Assembly: GCA_964428975.1 (NCBI GenBank)
Contig: CAYSAI010000001.1
Location: 234,051 to 298,050, forward strand
DNA length: 64,000 nt
Reading direction: 5' to 3'
DNA from: JAGOUA01 sp964428975
GTDB taxonomy: Bacteria; Patescibacteriota; Patescibacteriia; 2-12-FULL-60-25
Shown here: positions 1-8,495 of the stretch, piece after piece
How the letters are laid out: every line of letters begins with the position of its first letter
Position numbering within the stretch: the first letter of the stretch is position 1
Notes under the pieces: generated by a model
Told to the model about the DNA's origin: nothing
Seen by the model: only the letters and a program-made list of their open reading frames with translations
Database searches by the model: none
Made by a program: the position numbers and the translations under genes

Positions 1-164
1 ATCCAGAGGGTGGTGATCATAGATGGGAAAAACTGACATCTTTCTTGTGGAAGTTCCATCAAGAAAGAGCGTCAGCTTGGAACCAACATCTTAGCAGAAA
101 TCCTCCTGTTTGTCAATCCGATACTCCTATTTCTTGGCTAAAATAAGCGATTTTACACCACCTT

Positions 165-2741
165 ATGCCCTCTCATTTTCCGACGCATCGACGTTTTCTC
201 ACGTACATTCTCACACATAAAAAACGTCTTGCTTTGTGGATGATTGGTGGCATGTGTGCGCTGTTTTTTAGCGGAAGTGTCGCGCTTCTGCTTTTCGCTG
301 CTTGGGTAAGTAAAGATCTTCCACGCCCAAACGAGCTTTCTGCGCGAAACAGCCCTCAATCGACGAAAATTTATGATCGAACGGGGGAAGTTCTTCTCTA
401 TGAGGTACATGGCGGTGAGCGGCGAACGCTTGTTCCTATCGATAAAATTCCTCTTGTGATGCAACACGCGACCGTCGCCATCGAAGATCGTCGTTTTTAC
501 GAACATCATGGGGTGGATTGGCTTGGTCTTGTACGCGCCGTCGTACGAAACGGTCTCCGCGGACAGGGTCCGAAGGGGACTTCCACGCTTACGCAACAAC
601 TTGTACGTAATACCATTATCGTGAATGAGCGCAGCTACCTTCGTAAGCTCAAAGAGATGATTCTCTCTCTTCAAATCGAACGTACGTACACAAAAGAACA
701 GGTTCTTCAGATGTATTTGAACGAAGTGCCCTACGGTTCAACCCTCTACGGCATTGAAGCGGCGACGCTCGCCTATTTCAACAAGTCTTCGCAAGAGCTC
801 ACGCTTGATGAGGCGACGCTCCTTGCGTCTATCCCGCAAGCGCCAGACCGTCTCTCGCCCTATGGCACCGGCCTTCGTGGAGATAACCGCCCTCAACTCG
901 TCGCGCGACAACATCTCGTGATAGACAAAATGCGGGAGCAGAATTTTATTACCGAGGAACAAGCGCGTGACGCGAAAGCTACGGACACGCTCAAAAAACT
1001 TCAGCCGCAGCGACTTGGTTCTATTAAAGCACCTCATTTTGTGATGTATGTGCGCGGCCTCCTCTCGGAACGCTTTGCGGAAGAGGGTGGTCTTCGGTAT
1101 GTGGAGCAGAGTGGTCTTAAGGTGATCACCTCTCTTGATTGGAAGCTTCAAGAAAAAGCAGAGAAGATGGTAAGCGAGTGGGTGGAGAAAAATGGTGCAA
1201 AGTATCAGTTTAATAATGCCGCTCTCGTATCCCTTGATCCAACGAATGGCGAAATTCTCACTATGGTGGGCTCTGCGGACTATTTTAACAACGAAATTGA
1301 GGGAAAGGTGAACGTTACGCTCGCCCCTCGACAACCTGGATCAAGCTTTAAACCCATCGTGTATGCTGCTGCCTTCGCGAAGGGGTATCTTCCACAAACA
1401 GAGGTGTACGATACACTCACGAACTTCCCGACGGATGGTCGCTCATACGAACCGCGCAACTATAACCTGCGCGAATACGGCGTTGTCAGTTTACGAAAAG
1501 CCCTTCAGGGATCATTAAATATCCCTGCGGTGAAAGTACTGTATCTGGTAGGCATAGGCCAAGCGCTCGATTTTGCAGAGAATCTTGGCTACACCACGTT
1601 CAAAGAGCGTTCGCGCTTTGGTTTAGCGCTCGTTCTTGGTGGGGGAGAAGTAACGCCTCTTGAACACACCCACGCCTTTTCCGCTTTTGCGAACGATGGC
1701 ATACAAGCTCCCACAACGCCTCTTCTTCGCGTGGAAGATGCGAAAGGAGCATCTCTTTTTACCGCAGATCGCTCAACGAGACGTGTTCTTGATCCACAAG
1801 TTCCACGCCTTCTCTCGGATGTTCTTACGGATAATGTCGCGCGTACGTACATCTTCGGTTCAAGCAATCGCCTTACCCTTCCCGATCGGCCTGTAGCCGT
1901 CAAAACAGGAACGACGAGCGATTATCATGACGCGTGGACGATTGGCTACACACCAAACCTTGTAACGACTGTATGGGTAGGAAATACGCGGCGCGTTCCC
2001 ATGAAGGCGGGCGCAGATAGCTCGACCGTTGCTGCACCTTTATGGCAAAATTTCATGAAAGAAGCGACAAAAGATCGTCCAAAAACCGCTTTTCAAAAAC
2101 CAGAACCGCCCACAACCGATCGCGCGGCGCTTCTTGGACGTGTGCTTCTCAAAAAACTTCGCATTGATAAAGCAACAGATCTTCTCGCGCACGAGTTTAC
2201 CCCTCCAGAACAAGTGGAAGAGCGTTCCTATCTTGAACCGCACGATCTCCTTTCCTATCTCGAAAAAGATGATCCGCTTGGCGAACCACCGACCAATCCA
2301 GCGAGCGATCCCCATTTTTCAGCATGGGAAGCGGGTGTTCGTTCATGGCTTGAACGCACGCACGCAAGCACGACTGCTCAAGCACCTACGCTCACAAGCG
2401 CGATATTTGATCCGGCAAATGCCCCTGTGATCAATGTCTTGGAACCGGTCAATCAATCTGTTCTTACGAGTTCATTCCTTCCAATCAATCTCAATGTGAG
2501 CGCCCCTCGAGGTGTTACGAGCGTTCATGTCGCGCTTGGTGAGCATGATCTTGGAACGGTAAAAAATGGTCCTCCTTGGGTTTTTGGATTTCCTCTTTCC
2601 ACGGATATTCCGAATGGATTTTACGATCTCACCTTCACCGCGCGTGATGACGTAGGGAACAGCACGAAACACACGATTACCATTCAAATTGATCGCTCGA
2701 TTGAACCAATGCTCTTTCCTGAACCAGAAATCTCTATTTAG
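165..2741 (+). CDS. Class A penicillin-binding protein (bifunctional transglycosylase/transpeptidase)
   Basis: This 858-residue protein polymerises and cross-links peptidoglycan at the outer face of the membrane. One membrane segment lies at about residues 22-48. A GT51 glycosyltransferase domain follows, with EDRRFYEHHGVD (catalytic Glu near 107) and GTSTLTQQLVRN near 139. The transpeptidase domain has SxxK at 393-396 (PGSSFK), SLN at 450-452 and KTGT at 580. The last 130 or so residues look like an Ig/fibronectin-type extension. The gene converges on dnaN, leaving only about a dozen bases between the stop codons. The family assignment is secure; the exact paralog (mrcA, ponA or pbpC type) is not. 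Confidence 0.95.
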   Translation: MPSHFPTHRRFLTYILTHKKRLALWMIGGMCALFFSGSVALLLFAAWVSKDLPRPNELSARNSPQSTKIYDRTGEVLLYEVHGGERRTLVPIDKIPLVMQHATVAIEDRRFYEHHGVDWLGLVRAVVRNGLRGQGPKGTSTLTQQLVRNTIIVNERSYLRKLKEMILSLQIERTYTKEQVLQMYLNEVPYGSTLYGIEAATLAYFNKSSQELTLDEATLLASIPQAPDRLSPYGTGLRGDNRPQLVARQHLVIDKMREQNFITEEQARDAKATDTLKKLQPQRLGSIKAPHFVMYVRGLLSERFAEEGGLRYVEQSGLKVITSLDWKLQEKAEKMVSEWVEKNGAKYQFNNAALVSLDPTNGEILTMVGSADYFNNEIEGKVNVTLAPRQPGSSFKPIVYAAAFAKGYLPQTEVYDTLTNFPTDGRSYEPRNYNLREYGVVSLRKALQGSLNIPAVKVLYLVGIGQALDFAENLGYTTFKERSRFGLALVLGGGEVTPLEHTHAFSAFANDGIQAPTTPLLRVEDAKGASLFTADRSTRRVLDPQVPRLLSDVLTDNVARTYIFGSSNRLTLPDRPVAVKTGTTSDYHDAWTIGYTPNLVTTVWVGNTRRVPMKAGADSSTVAAPLWQNFMKEATKDRPKTAFQKPEPPTTDRAALLGRVLLKKLRIDKATDLLAHEFTPPEQVEERSYLEPHDLLSYLEKDDPLGEPPTNPASDPHFSAWEAGVRSWLERTHASTTAQAPTLTSAIFDPANAPVINVLEPVNQSVLTSSFLPINLNVSAPRGVTSVHVALGEHDLGTVKNGPPWVFGFPLSTDIPNGFYDLTFTARDDVGNSTKHTITIQIDRSIEPMLFPEPEISI

Positions 2742-2754
2742 GACGTAAGTCCTC

Positions 2755-3894
2755 CTATTGTCGAATAGGCATGACGATATATTGGAACATGCCTACAGAC
2801 GCTTCCGTAGGACGAAGAACGACGGGATTCATCGCGTCTATAACCTGAAACACGACTTTTTCCCCCGTCATGGCGTTTAATCCGTCCATCACATATTTAT
2901 AGTTGAGCAGTACTTTATTCGCTTCACCCTGCACATCTGCTGGAATTTCTGCTGTATGCGTGCCCGTTCCTGAATCAGCCGAGGTGATTACAAGCGAGCC
3001 CTGACGCACTTCGACATGCACATCGTACAATCCCTGACGCGCGAAAAGTGACGCAGCACGAATTGCTTTCCCCACTTCCTGACGCGAAACCGTGGCCGTG
3101 GTTTTAAACTGGGTGGGGATAATCTGTCGATAATCAGGGAATGACCCGTCGATTAAACGGGATACGAGCTCTACATTCCCGTAACTCACCACAAACTGAC
3201 TCTCTGCCATCTGCCAACCCACCGTTTCTGGCACACCAACCTCGTCTTTATACGCGCCAAGCAGTCGTCCAACCTCGCTCATCGCACGCGAAGGAACGAT
3301 GCACTTGCTTACTTGGTCTCCAGAGCCGCTCTCAAGAGCCACCACGCGTTCTGAAAGACGATACGAGTCCGTCGCAGCAAAGACACACCGGTCATGCCCG
3401 CTGACCTCTCCTTGAAAGAAACAGGCGACACCCGCGAGTTCTGGACGCGATTCAGAAAGAGAAGCGGCGAAGGCGACCTGTGAAATAGCCTCACGAAGCG
3501 TTGAAGCTTTCAAGGTATATCCCCCTCCTGTGACAAGCTTGGGGATAAAAGGAAACTCCGCTGCGGATAATCCCTTCATTTTTGTTGTTTTTCCATCCGC
3601 TTTAATCTCAAGCGTATCCCCTTCTACGGAAAGTTCAATTTTTCCTGGAGAAAGCAAACCTACATAATCTTGAAAAAGCTTCGCAGGAACCGTAAACGAT
3701 CCTTCCTGCTCGATACGTCCTCGTACAAGCGCCGAAACGGACATTTCGAGGTTCGTGGTAGAGAGTTTCAAGTTTCCCTCTTCTGTTTTGACTAATACAT
3801 GACTTAAAATAGGAAGATTGGGGCTTTTCCCCGCCGTGTGTCCAACGAGAGCGAGTCCTTGGACAAGGTTTTCCTGTGTGCAGGCGAATTTCAT
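2755..3894 (-). CDS. dnaN: DNA polymerase III beta subunit (sliding clamp)
   Basis: The 379-residue clamp encircles DNA and tethers the replicative polymerase. I chose the start MKFACTQENL because an AGAGGAGT ribosome binding site precedes it; the longer frame adds an implausible hydrophobic leader. The three-domain clamp is recognisable from the KLFQDYV region, from AASLSESRPELAGV before domain II, and from a C-terminus ending in YIVMPIR, the usual MPMR-like tail. It lies downstream of dnaA on the same strand, separated by a 273-base gap that holds DnaA-box-like sites. Confidence 0.96.
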   Translation of the reverse strand: MKFACTQENLVQGLALVGHTAGKSPNLPILSHVLVKTEEGNLKLSTTNLEMSVSALVRGRIEQEGSFTVPAKLFQDYVGLLSPGKIELSVEGDTLEIKADGKTTKMKGLSAAEFPFIPKLVTGGGYTLKASTLREAISQVAFAASLSESRPELAGVACFFQGEVSGHDRCVFAATDSYRLSERVVALESGSGDQVSKCIVPSRAMSEVGRLLGAYKDEVGVPETVGWQMAESQFVVSYGNVELVSRLIDGSFPDYRQIIPTQFKTTATVSRQEVGKAIRAASLFARQGLYDVHVEVRQGSLVITSADSGTGTHTAEIPADVQGEANKVLLNYKYVMDGLNAMTGEKVVFQVIDAMNPVVLRPTEASVGMFQYIVMPIRQ

Positions 3895-4167
3895 ACTCCT
3901 CTGTGTTGTATAGGATAGGTAAAAGAAAAACAACAGGAACAGTGGTAAGGGGTGTGAAGTCTGTGGAAAAACGAAGGTTTTAAGAGAAACATGGAGCAAG
4001 AAGAAAGAATTTCATCCGCAGAGAGGGTGAGGATGGAAGGTTAATGAACGGGGGATGCGTGTGGAAGATTTTTCCGAGCATATGTTCTCCACGGGATATC
4101 CTTATGATCCGCACACGTTTACGAACAGGCTTATCCACGGGGATAAGAGGGACTATCCTGTGGATGA
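3895..4167. other. Putative replication origin between dnaA and dnaN
   Basis: The gap between dnaA and dnaN has no convincing gene. It holds a cluster of sequences close to the DnaA box TTATCCACA: TGTGGAAAA near 3961, TTATCCACG near 4132, TGTGGATGA near 4159 and TGTGGATGA near 4170. The segment next to dnaN is purine-rich and fairly AT-rich. Gene order (dnaN-dnaA divergent from rpmH-rnpA) is that of a classic bacterial origin region. Origin function is inferred from context; another box, TGTGGATAT, lies upstream of dnaA near 5635. Confidence 0.5.
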
Positions 4168-5583
4168 TTATGTGGATGAAACGCCTTGATACAAACGATG
4201 ACGAAGAGTAGAAAGATCGTTTTTCATCTGTTCATCCTGTTCCGCGAGTCCGCTGATCTTCGCACAGGCATGCATGGCGGTTGTATGGTCGCGCGAGCCA
4301 AGGTGGTCGCCGATCGCTGGAAAGGAGCACTTTAATTCTTCACGAAGAAGATACATCGCGACCTGACGAGGGAGCGCGTAGCGACGTTCGCGGCTTTTTC
4401 CGAGCAAATCATCAAGAGAAAGGTCGTAGTGTTTTGTGATGATATCGAGGAGCACACGCGGCGTGAGAGTACGTTTGGCGCTTTGAGGGAGAAAACCTTG
4501 TAAAATAGGTTCAAGCGTTTGGAGAGAAGGAGGAATATTCTTGAATTGATGGTAGGCGATCACTTTATTCAAGATACCCTCAAGTTCGCGAATGTTTGAT
4601 TGTACCGCGCCCGCGATCACATGAAGAAGATCATTTCCGATAGGATAGTTCTTTTCACGGGCCTTTGTATCAAGGATAGCAACACGCGTCTCGAAATCAG
4701 GGCGCGAAATATCTGCCATCATTCCCCACTCAAAACGAGAAATAAGTCTTGCTTCGAGTGTTTGAAGCTCTTTTGGAGAACGATCGGAGGCAATCACAAT
4801 CTGTTTATTGTTTTGATGAAGCGCGTTGAACGTATGAAAAAATTCTTCTTGCGTGCGTTCTTTGTCGCTTAAAAACTGAATGTCATCAATCAAAAGAACG
4901 TCTATCGTGCGATACTGATCTTTAAAATCGTTGCCGCGACCACTGCGAACGGCAGCGATAAATTCGTTTGTAAACCGTTCAGAAGTCACGTAGCGCACCT
5001 TCGCATTCGGACGTTCAAGAAGCACATGATGCCCAATAGCCTGTAAAAGGTGAGTTTTTCCCATACCAGCGCCCCCATATACAAAGAGGGGGTTATACGA
5101 TTCACCCGGACGTCCTGCCACGGCAATACACGCCGCATGAGCGAGTTCGTTGTTTTTTCCTACCACAAACGAATGAAATTGATAGCGAGGATTCAGGCCG
5201 ATATCCATCCCATGAGAAGAATTCGTGTCGGCGACGGTTTGCGTACGAAACGACGCGCTTAATGTTTCTTGTCCTATAGGAGAGTCGTTTGTTGGAATGG
5301 TGATATGCGTAACAGCCTCAAGAACTACGGCACTACGAGCCTCTTTTTTATACGAAACTTCGCGAACATGCCCTTGGCTTGCATTGCGAAGCGCCTTCAA
5401 AATCATGTCGTTGTATTTGGTCTGAAGCCATGTTTTTGTCCAATCGTTTGGAACGCAGACACACACCTTGTGATCATCAATACCCCCGATAAATGTGTGT
5501 TTAAACCACGTCATGAAGTGGGCCTTGGGGAGGCTTAGCTCGAGCTCACCGAGAGCAGCTTGCCAAAGGGCTTGGGCATCCAT
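4168..5583 (-). CDS. dnaA: Chromosomal replication initiator protein DnaA
   Basis: This 471-residue AAA+ initiator binds DnaA boxes and opens the origin. Domain I is at residues 1-80, followed by a short linker. The AAA+ core has Walker A GGAGMGKTH near 170-178 and Walker B LLIDDIQF. The C-terminal domain IV carries the DNA-contact signature GSRDHTTAMHA. Its length is normal for the family. It is transcribed toward dnaN and away from rpmH. Confidence 0.98.
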   Translation of the reverse strand: MDAQALWQAALGELELSLPKAHFMTWFKHTFIGGIDDHKVCVCVPNDWTKTWLQTKYNDMILKALRNASQGHVREVSYKKEARSAVVLEAVTHITIPTNDSPIGQETLSASFRTQTVADTNSSHGMDIGLNPRYQFHSFVVGKNNELAHAACIAVAGRPGESYNPLFVYGGAGMGKTHLLQAIGHHVLLERPNAKVRYVTSERFTNEFIAAVRSGRGNDFKDQYRTIDVLLIDDIQFLSDKERTQEEFFHTFNALHQNNKQIVIASDRSPKELQTLEARLISRFEWGMMADISRPDFETRVAILDTKAREKNYPIGNDLLHVIAGAVQSNIRELEGILNKVIAYHQFKNIPPSLQTLEPILQGFLPQSAKRTLTPRVLLDIITKHYDLSLDDLLGKSRERRYALPRQVAMYLLREELKCSFPAIGDHLGSRDHTTAMHACAKISGLAEQDEQMKNDLSTLRHRLYQGVSST

Positions 5584-5718
5584 ACAGATCGATCCTTTCA
5601 GTCGGATTTCGCCTTGTCAAACAAGGGCAAAACCCTGTGGATATCTTTAGAAAACAACCAAAACGGAAGCACTCCTTGCCAAAAAAGAAGCTTTTTGATA
5701 GCCTGCCCTCATTCTCCT
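5584..5718. promoter_or_regulatory. Divergent dnaA/rpmH intergenic region with a DnaA-box-like site
   Basis: This 135-base divergent region must contain promoters for both dnaA and rpmH. A box-like element reading TGTGGATAT on the plus strand lies near 5635, which would allow DnaA autoregulation. I could not pick out unambiguous -35/-10 pairs. Confidence 0.35.
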
Positions 5719-5874
5719 ATGGCAACAAAACGAACCTATCAGCGGAAAAAACTTCGTCGTGTGCGTGTACACGGTTTTCGGGCTCGTATGAGCACGCGTT
5801 CTGGGCGTGAAGTCCTCTCTCGTCGTCGAGCAAAAGGACGTCATCACATCATGGTAACCATGAGCAATCCGTAA
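5719..5874 (+). CDS. rpmH: 50S ribosomal protein L34
   Basis: This small basic ribosomal protein has 51 residues and starts MATKRTYQRKKLRRVRVHGF. It shows the L34 core (RTYQ...RVHGFRARM) and the GREVLSRRRAKGR tail. It is the first gene of the rpmH-rnpA-yidD cluster that diverges from dnaA. Confidence 0.97.
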   Translation: MATKRTYQRKKLRRVRVHGFRARMSTRSGREVLSRRRAKGRHHIMVTMSNP

Positions 5875-5918
5875 ATCACGGCGAAAAGAGCGCAAAAACG
5901 CTCTTTTCTCTTGGATAT

Positions 5919-6326
5919 ATGCTTCCGCGCGACCAACGATTGCGGCATATGCGCGACTTCGCGCTTCTTTCGCAACGTGGACGCCCCGTGTTTGCGCCTT
6001 TTTTCACGCTTCGTTTTCGTCAGAGCCAAACAGCGACGAAAGTGGGGTTTGTTGCCTCAAATAAGCTTTTCCGTCGAGCAAATAAACGGAATTTTGCAAA
6101 ACGACGTATGCGGGCTATTTTGCGTGAAACCATGGCCCATTGGCCAGAAAAGATGGATCTGTTGTTTGTCTTAAAACCAGAAACACTCACGATAGACTAC
6201 ACGGTTCTTGCGGCGAGCGTTCTTCGTACGTTTGAGAAAATTCCCGAGGCGCTCACACAACCCATGCGACCAAAAAAGATCAAGGCGCGACGAAAAACGT
6301 CCGTTGTGTATCGTAACCAAGCGTAA
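5919..6326 (+). CDS. rnpA: Ribonuclease P protein component
   Basis: This 135-residue basic protein assists RNase P RNA in trimming tRNA 5' ends. It starts MLPRDQRLRHMRDF and contains the diagnostic motif RRANKRNFAKRRMRA. It lies 44 bases after rpmH and directly before yidD, the conserved order. The C-terminus is extended by a basic tail. No RNase P RNA gene was recognised in the window. Confidence 0.95.
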   Translation: MLPRDQRLRHMRDFALLSQRGRPVFAPFFTLRFRQSQTATKVGFVASNKLFRRANKRNFAKRRMRAILRETMAHWPEKMDLLFVLKPETLTIDYTVLAASVLRTFEKIPEALTQPMRPKKIKARRKTSVVYRNQA

Positions 6327-6328
6327 AT

Positions 6329-6556
6329 CTGTCATTCATTCTTTCGCTTCTTCGTGTTTATCAGCGCACGTTATCTCTTGATCACGGGCCGTTTCGATTT
6401 TTGCGTCCGCACGGGCAGTGTAAGTTTTATCCAACCTGTTCGATGTATGCGATGCAAGCGATTGAAAAAAAAGGCGTCGTACGAGGGGTGTGGCTCGCCT
6501 TCAAGCGTGTTTTACGTTGTCATCCGTGGACGCAAGGAGGAGTCGACGAGGTATAG
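6329..6556 (+). CDS. yidD: Membrane protein insertion efficiency factor YidD, non-ATG start
   Basis: A 75-codon frame directly after rnpA encodes a clear YidD. It reads VYQRTLSLDHGPFRF, then CKFYPTCSMYAMQAIEKKG, then the RCHPWTQGGVDEV end. The cysteine pattern and the HPW..GG motif are diagnostic. YidD helps YidC insert proteins at the inner membrane. No ATG, GTG or TTG opens the frame: an in-frame TAA lies upstream, and the only plausible starts are CTG at 6329 or ATT at 6338. The start is therefore uncertain, and gene callers will probably miss it. The frame differs from the overlapping one at 6354. Confidence 0.8.
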   Translation: MSFILSLLRVYQRTLSLDHGPFRFLRPHGQCKFYPTCSMYAMQAIEKKGVVRGVWLAFKRVLRCHPWTQGGVDEV

Positions 6557-6573
6557 CAACGGCTTGTGTAGGG

Positions 6574-7404
6574 TTATGAGGCGCGAAACTTTTGCAAAAT
6601 CGCTAAATCCTCTACAACGCCTTCGGGTGCGGTTTCAAGATAGAGATTGATATGCTGCAGTTTTGGATGATGGATGATCGCATCGAACGCGGCTGTACCG
6701 ATAAAACCCTTGCCTAGATGCTCATGGCGATCTTTTCGCGCGCCTAAATCTACTTTTGAATCATTGCAGTGGCTCATTTTGAGACGAGAAAGCCCGATAA
6801 GCTCATCAAATTGCTGAAATGTTGCGTTTACTTGCTGCGCATCACGAAGATCATATCCCGAGGCAAACGCATGCGCCGTATCAAAACAGACGCCAAGCTC
6901 CGGATAATCAACGCGCGAGAGAATTTCCGCTATTTCTTCAAACGAACAGCCAATCACCTGCCCAGCACCGGCGGAAATTTCGATGAGAAGTTGCGTTGTG
7001 CCCGTATATCCATCAAGCACCTTTTTGATTCCTTCAACGACGTGCGTCATTCCTTCGGCGCGCTCCATTCCTTTTGAGCTTCCTGGATGGAACATGACGT
7101 AAGAAGCTTTTAGACGCGTGCCACGTTCAAGTTCTTCTCGAATGACGCGTACAGAATTCCCTCGTGTTTTTGCAAGCTCACTCGCAAAATTGATGTAGTA
7201 TGGCGAGTGAATCACCCATTCTTTGATGGAATACGCTGTACAATGGGCGAAAAACTGTTTAAGATCCGCGTCCGTCCAAACGGGCGCAGGCCCTCCTTGA
7301 GGAGAACGCGAAAAACATTGAAACACCTCGCATCCAAGCTTGCCGGCGTTCAGCGGAGCATTCGCGATTCCCCCCGCGATAGAGACGTGTGCACCGAAGA
7401 GCAT
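6574..7404 (-). CDS. nfo: Endonuclease IV (AP endonuclease)
   Basis: This 276-residue TIM-barrel metalloenzyme cuts DNA 5' of abasic sites in base excision repair. The zinc-ligand motifs appear in order: GAHVSIAGG at the N-terminus, YVMFHPGS, LIEISAGAGQVIG, GVCFDTAHAFASGYD, HCNDSK and DRHEHLGKGFIG. Length is typical. The gene converges on yidD. No strong ribosome binding site is visible before the ATG. Confidence 0.97.
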   Translation of the reverse strand: MLFGAHVSIAGGIANAPLNAGKLGCEVFQCFSRSPQGGPAPVWTDADLKQFFAHCTAYSIKEWVIHSPYYINFASELAKTRGNSVRVIREELERGTRLKASYVMFHPGSSKGMERAEGMTHVVEGIKKVLDGYTGTTQLLIEISAGAGQVIGCSFEEIAEILSRVDYPELGVCFDTAHAFASGYDLRDAQQVNATFQQFDELIGLSRLKMSHCNDSKVDLGARKDRHEHLGKGFIGTAAFDAIIHHPKLQHINLYLETAPEGVVEDLAILQKFRAS

Positions 7405-7509
7405 ATGGAGGAACGATACGATATGGGTAGGAGCTAGGCAATTCGAACGTATTTTGGTGGGGATGGACGCACATACGCATTCTCACAAACTGTGGTAGAG
7501 TTGTTTTGT

Positions 7510-7971
7510 ATGAAGTGTTTACCTATACTGACACGGGCGATTTCTGCGATAGGAGGGTTCATGTTACCACTGTCTGTCCAAGCGTCATTTAACAGTAGTG
7601 GTTCTGGTATTGAAAACATCGTCGTGGGATCAATTGTATTCCTGATCATGCTGACGGCTCCTATGTGGATGCCTGCAATGGGTTTGGTAGTGGGACTCCT
7701 GTTTAACGTATTTTTAGCATGTACTGCAGGCCATCTTCGTGACAAGGCATGGGTTATTATAATAAATGTTATAGGTGTGTTGTATATGATCGGCATCATG
7801 GGGGTGAATGTACACAAGTTACAATATTCAATAGGGCACGGCGAAGATTGGTCGGGGGGACGTGTTCTTGAAATCGTAATAGTTGTTGTTTGTCTCGTCG
7901 CGCTCATGCAAATAGTTTTTCCTCTCAGAACTATTTTTTCTGGAAAAAAAGTTACCAAAAAACCGCATTAA
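7510..7971 (+). CDS. Small multi-span membrane protein, unknown function
   Basis: This 153-residue protein has an N-terminal signal-like segment ending near PLSVQASF. Three or four hydrophobic stretches follow: IVVGSIVFLIMLTAP, MGLVVGLLFNVFLAC, WVIIINVIGVLYMIGIMG and VLEIVIVVVCLVALMQIV. I chose the ATG at 7510 because the predicted secretion signal begins there. Its layout faintly recalls small pilin-like membrane proteins, but I recognise no family. Confidence 0.65.
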   Translation: MKCLPILTRAISAIGGFMLPLSVQASFNSSGSGIENIVVGSIVFLIMLTAPMWMPAMGLVVGLLFNVFLACTAGHLRDKAWVIIINVIGVLYMIGIMGVNVHKLQYSIGHGEDWSGGRVLEIVIVVVCLVALMQIVFPLRTIFSGKKVTKKPH

Positions 7972-8002
7972 GCGGTCTTTTTCAAACACTGTGTGTGGAA
8001 AA

Positions 8003-8467
8003 TTATCTATTCGGTAAGTATGGCACGCTTGTTGTGATTGTATCCCCACAGTTTTGTCTATCTGGATTTGAAGTATATTCACCACAGTTTTGATAGTTTG
8101 TTGTCGCTCGTATCCAAAGAGTGGAAGTTGTATTTCCCGCCCAAGCTACAACGGTTGGAAAACAACGATCATTCAACGTTACGTTTACCGCTCCGCTTAC
8201 GCGACATTCGGTCCACTCATTCCAAAAATCATTGAGTGGAGCACTTGTGCTTGTTGTATATTGATAGTATACGCTCCGATACTCTTGGTAGGAACCAGAC
8301 GTAGTAATATCTCGATAGATTTTTAATTGATACCCTGGTCGAACCACATTACTTGGAGATATCTGAAGATTTGAGAGCCATTCATAACTTGATGCGAGAG
8401 CGCTATTCCCCACCCACGCACTCATTGCAAACACGATAAAAGCTAAGATAATGAGAGGTTTTTTCAT
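8003..8467 (-). CDS. Secreted protein of unknown function
   Basis: This 154-residue protein begins MKKPLIILAFIVFAMSAW and has a probable signal-peptidase site after NSALA. The mature part is rich in Ser, Thr, Tyr and Asn and has four Cys (ECR, DRCF, NYQNCGEY, QNCGD), which could form two disulfides outside the cell. No known domain is recognised. It overlaps no other gene, and the ATG directly precedes the signal sequence. Confidence 0.65.
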   Translation of the reverse strand: MKKPLIILAFIVFAMSAWVGNSALASSYEWLSNLQISPSNVVRPGYQLKIYRDITTSGSYQEYRSVYYQYTTSTSAPLNDFWNEWTECRVSGAVNVTLNDRCFPTVVAWAGNTTSTLWIRATTNYQNCGEYTSNPDRQNCGDTITTSVPYLPNR

Positions 8468-8495
8468 AGAGGGGTTATAAATATAAGGGTCTACA

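Noticed and set aside
1..164. Gene or RNA at the window edge
   Set aside because: No reading frame or RNA fold is convincing. It is probably the upstream region of the penicillin-binding protein gene.
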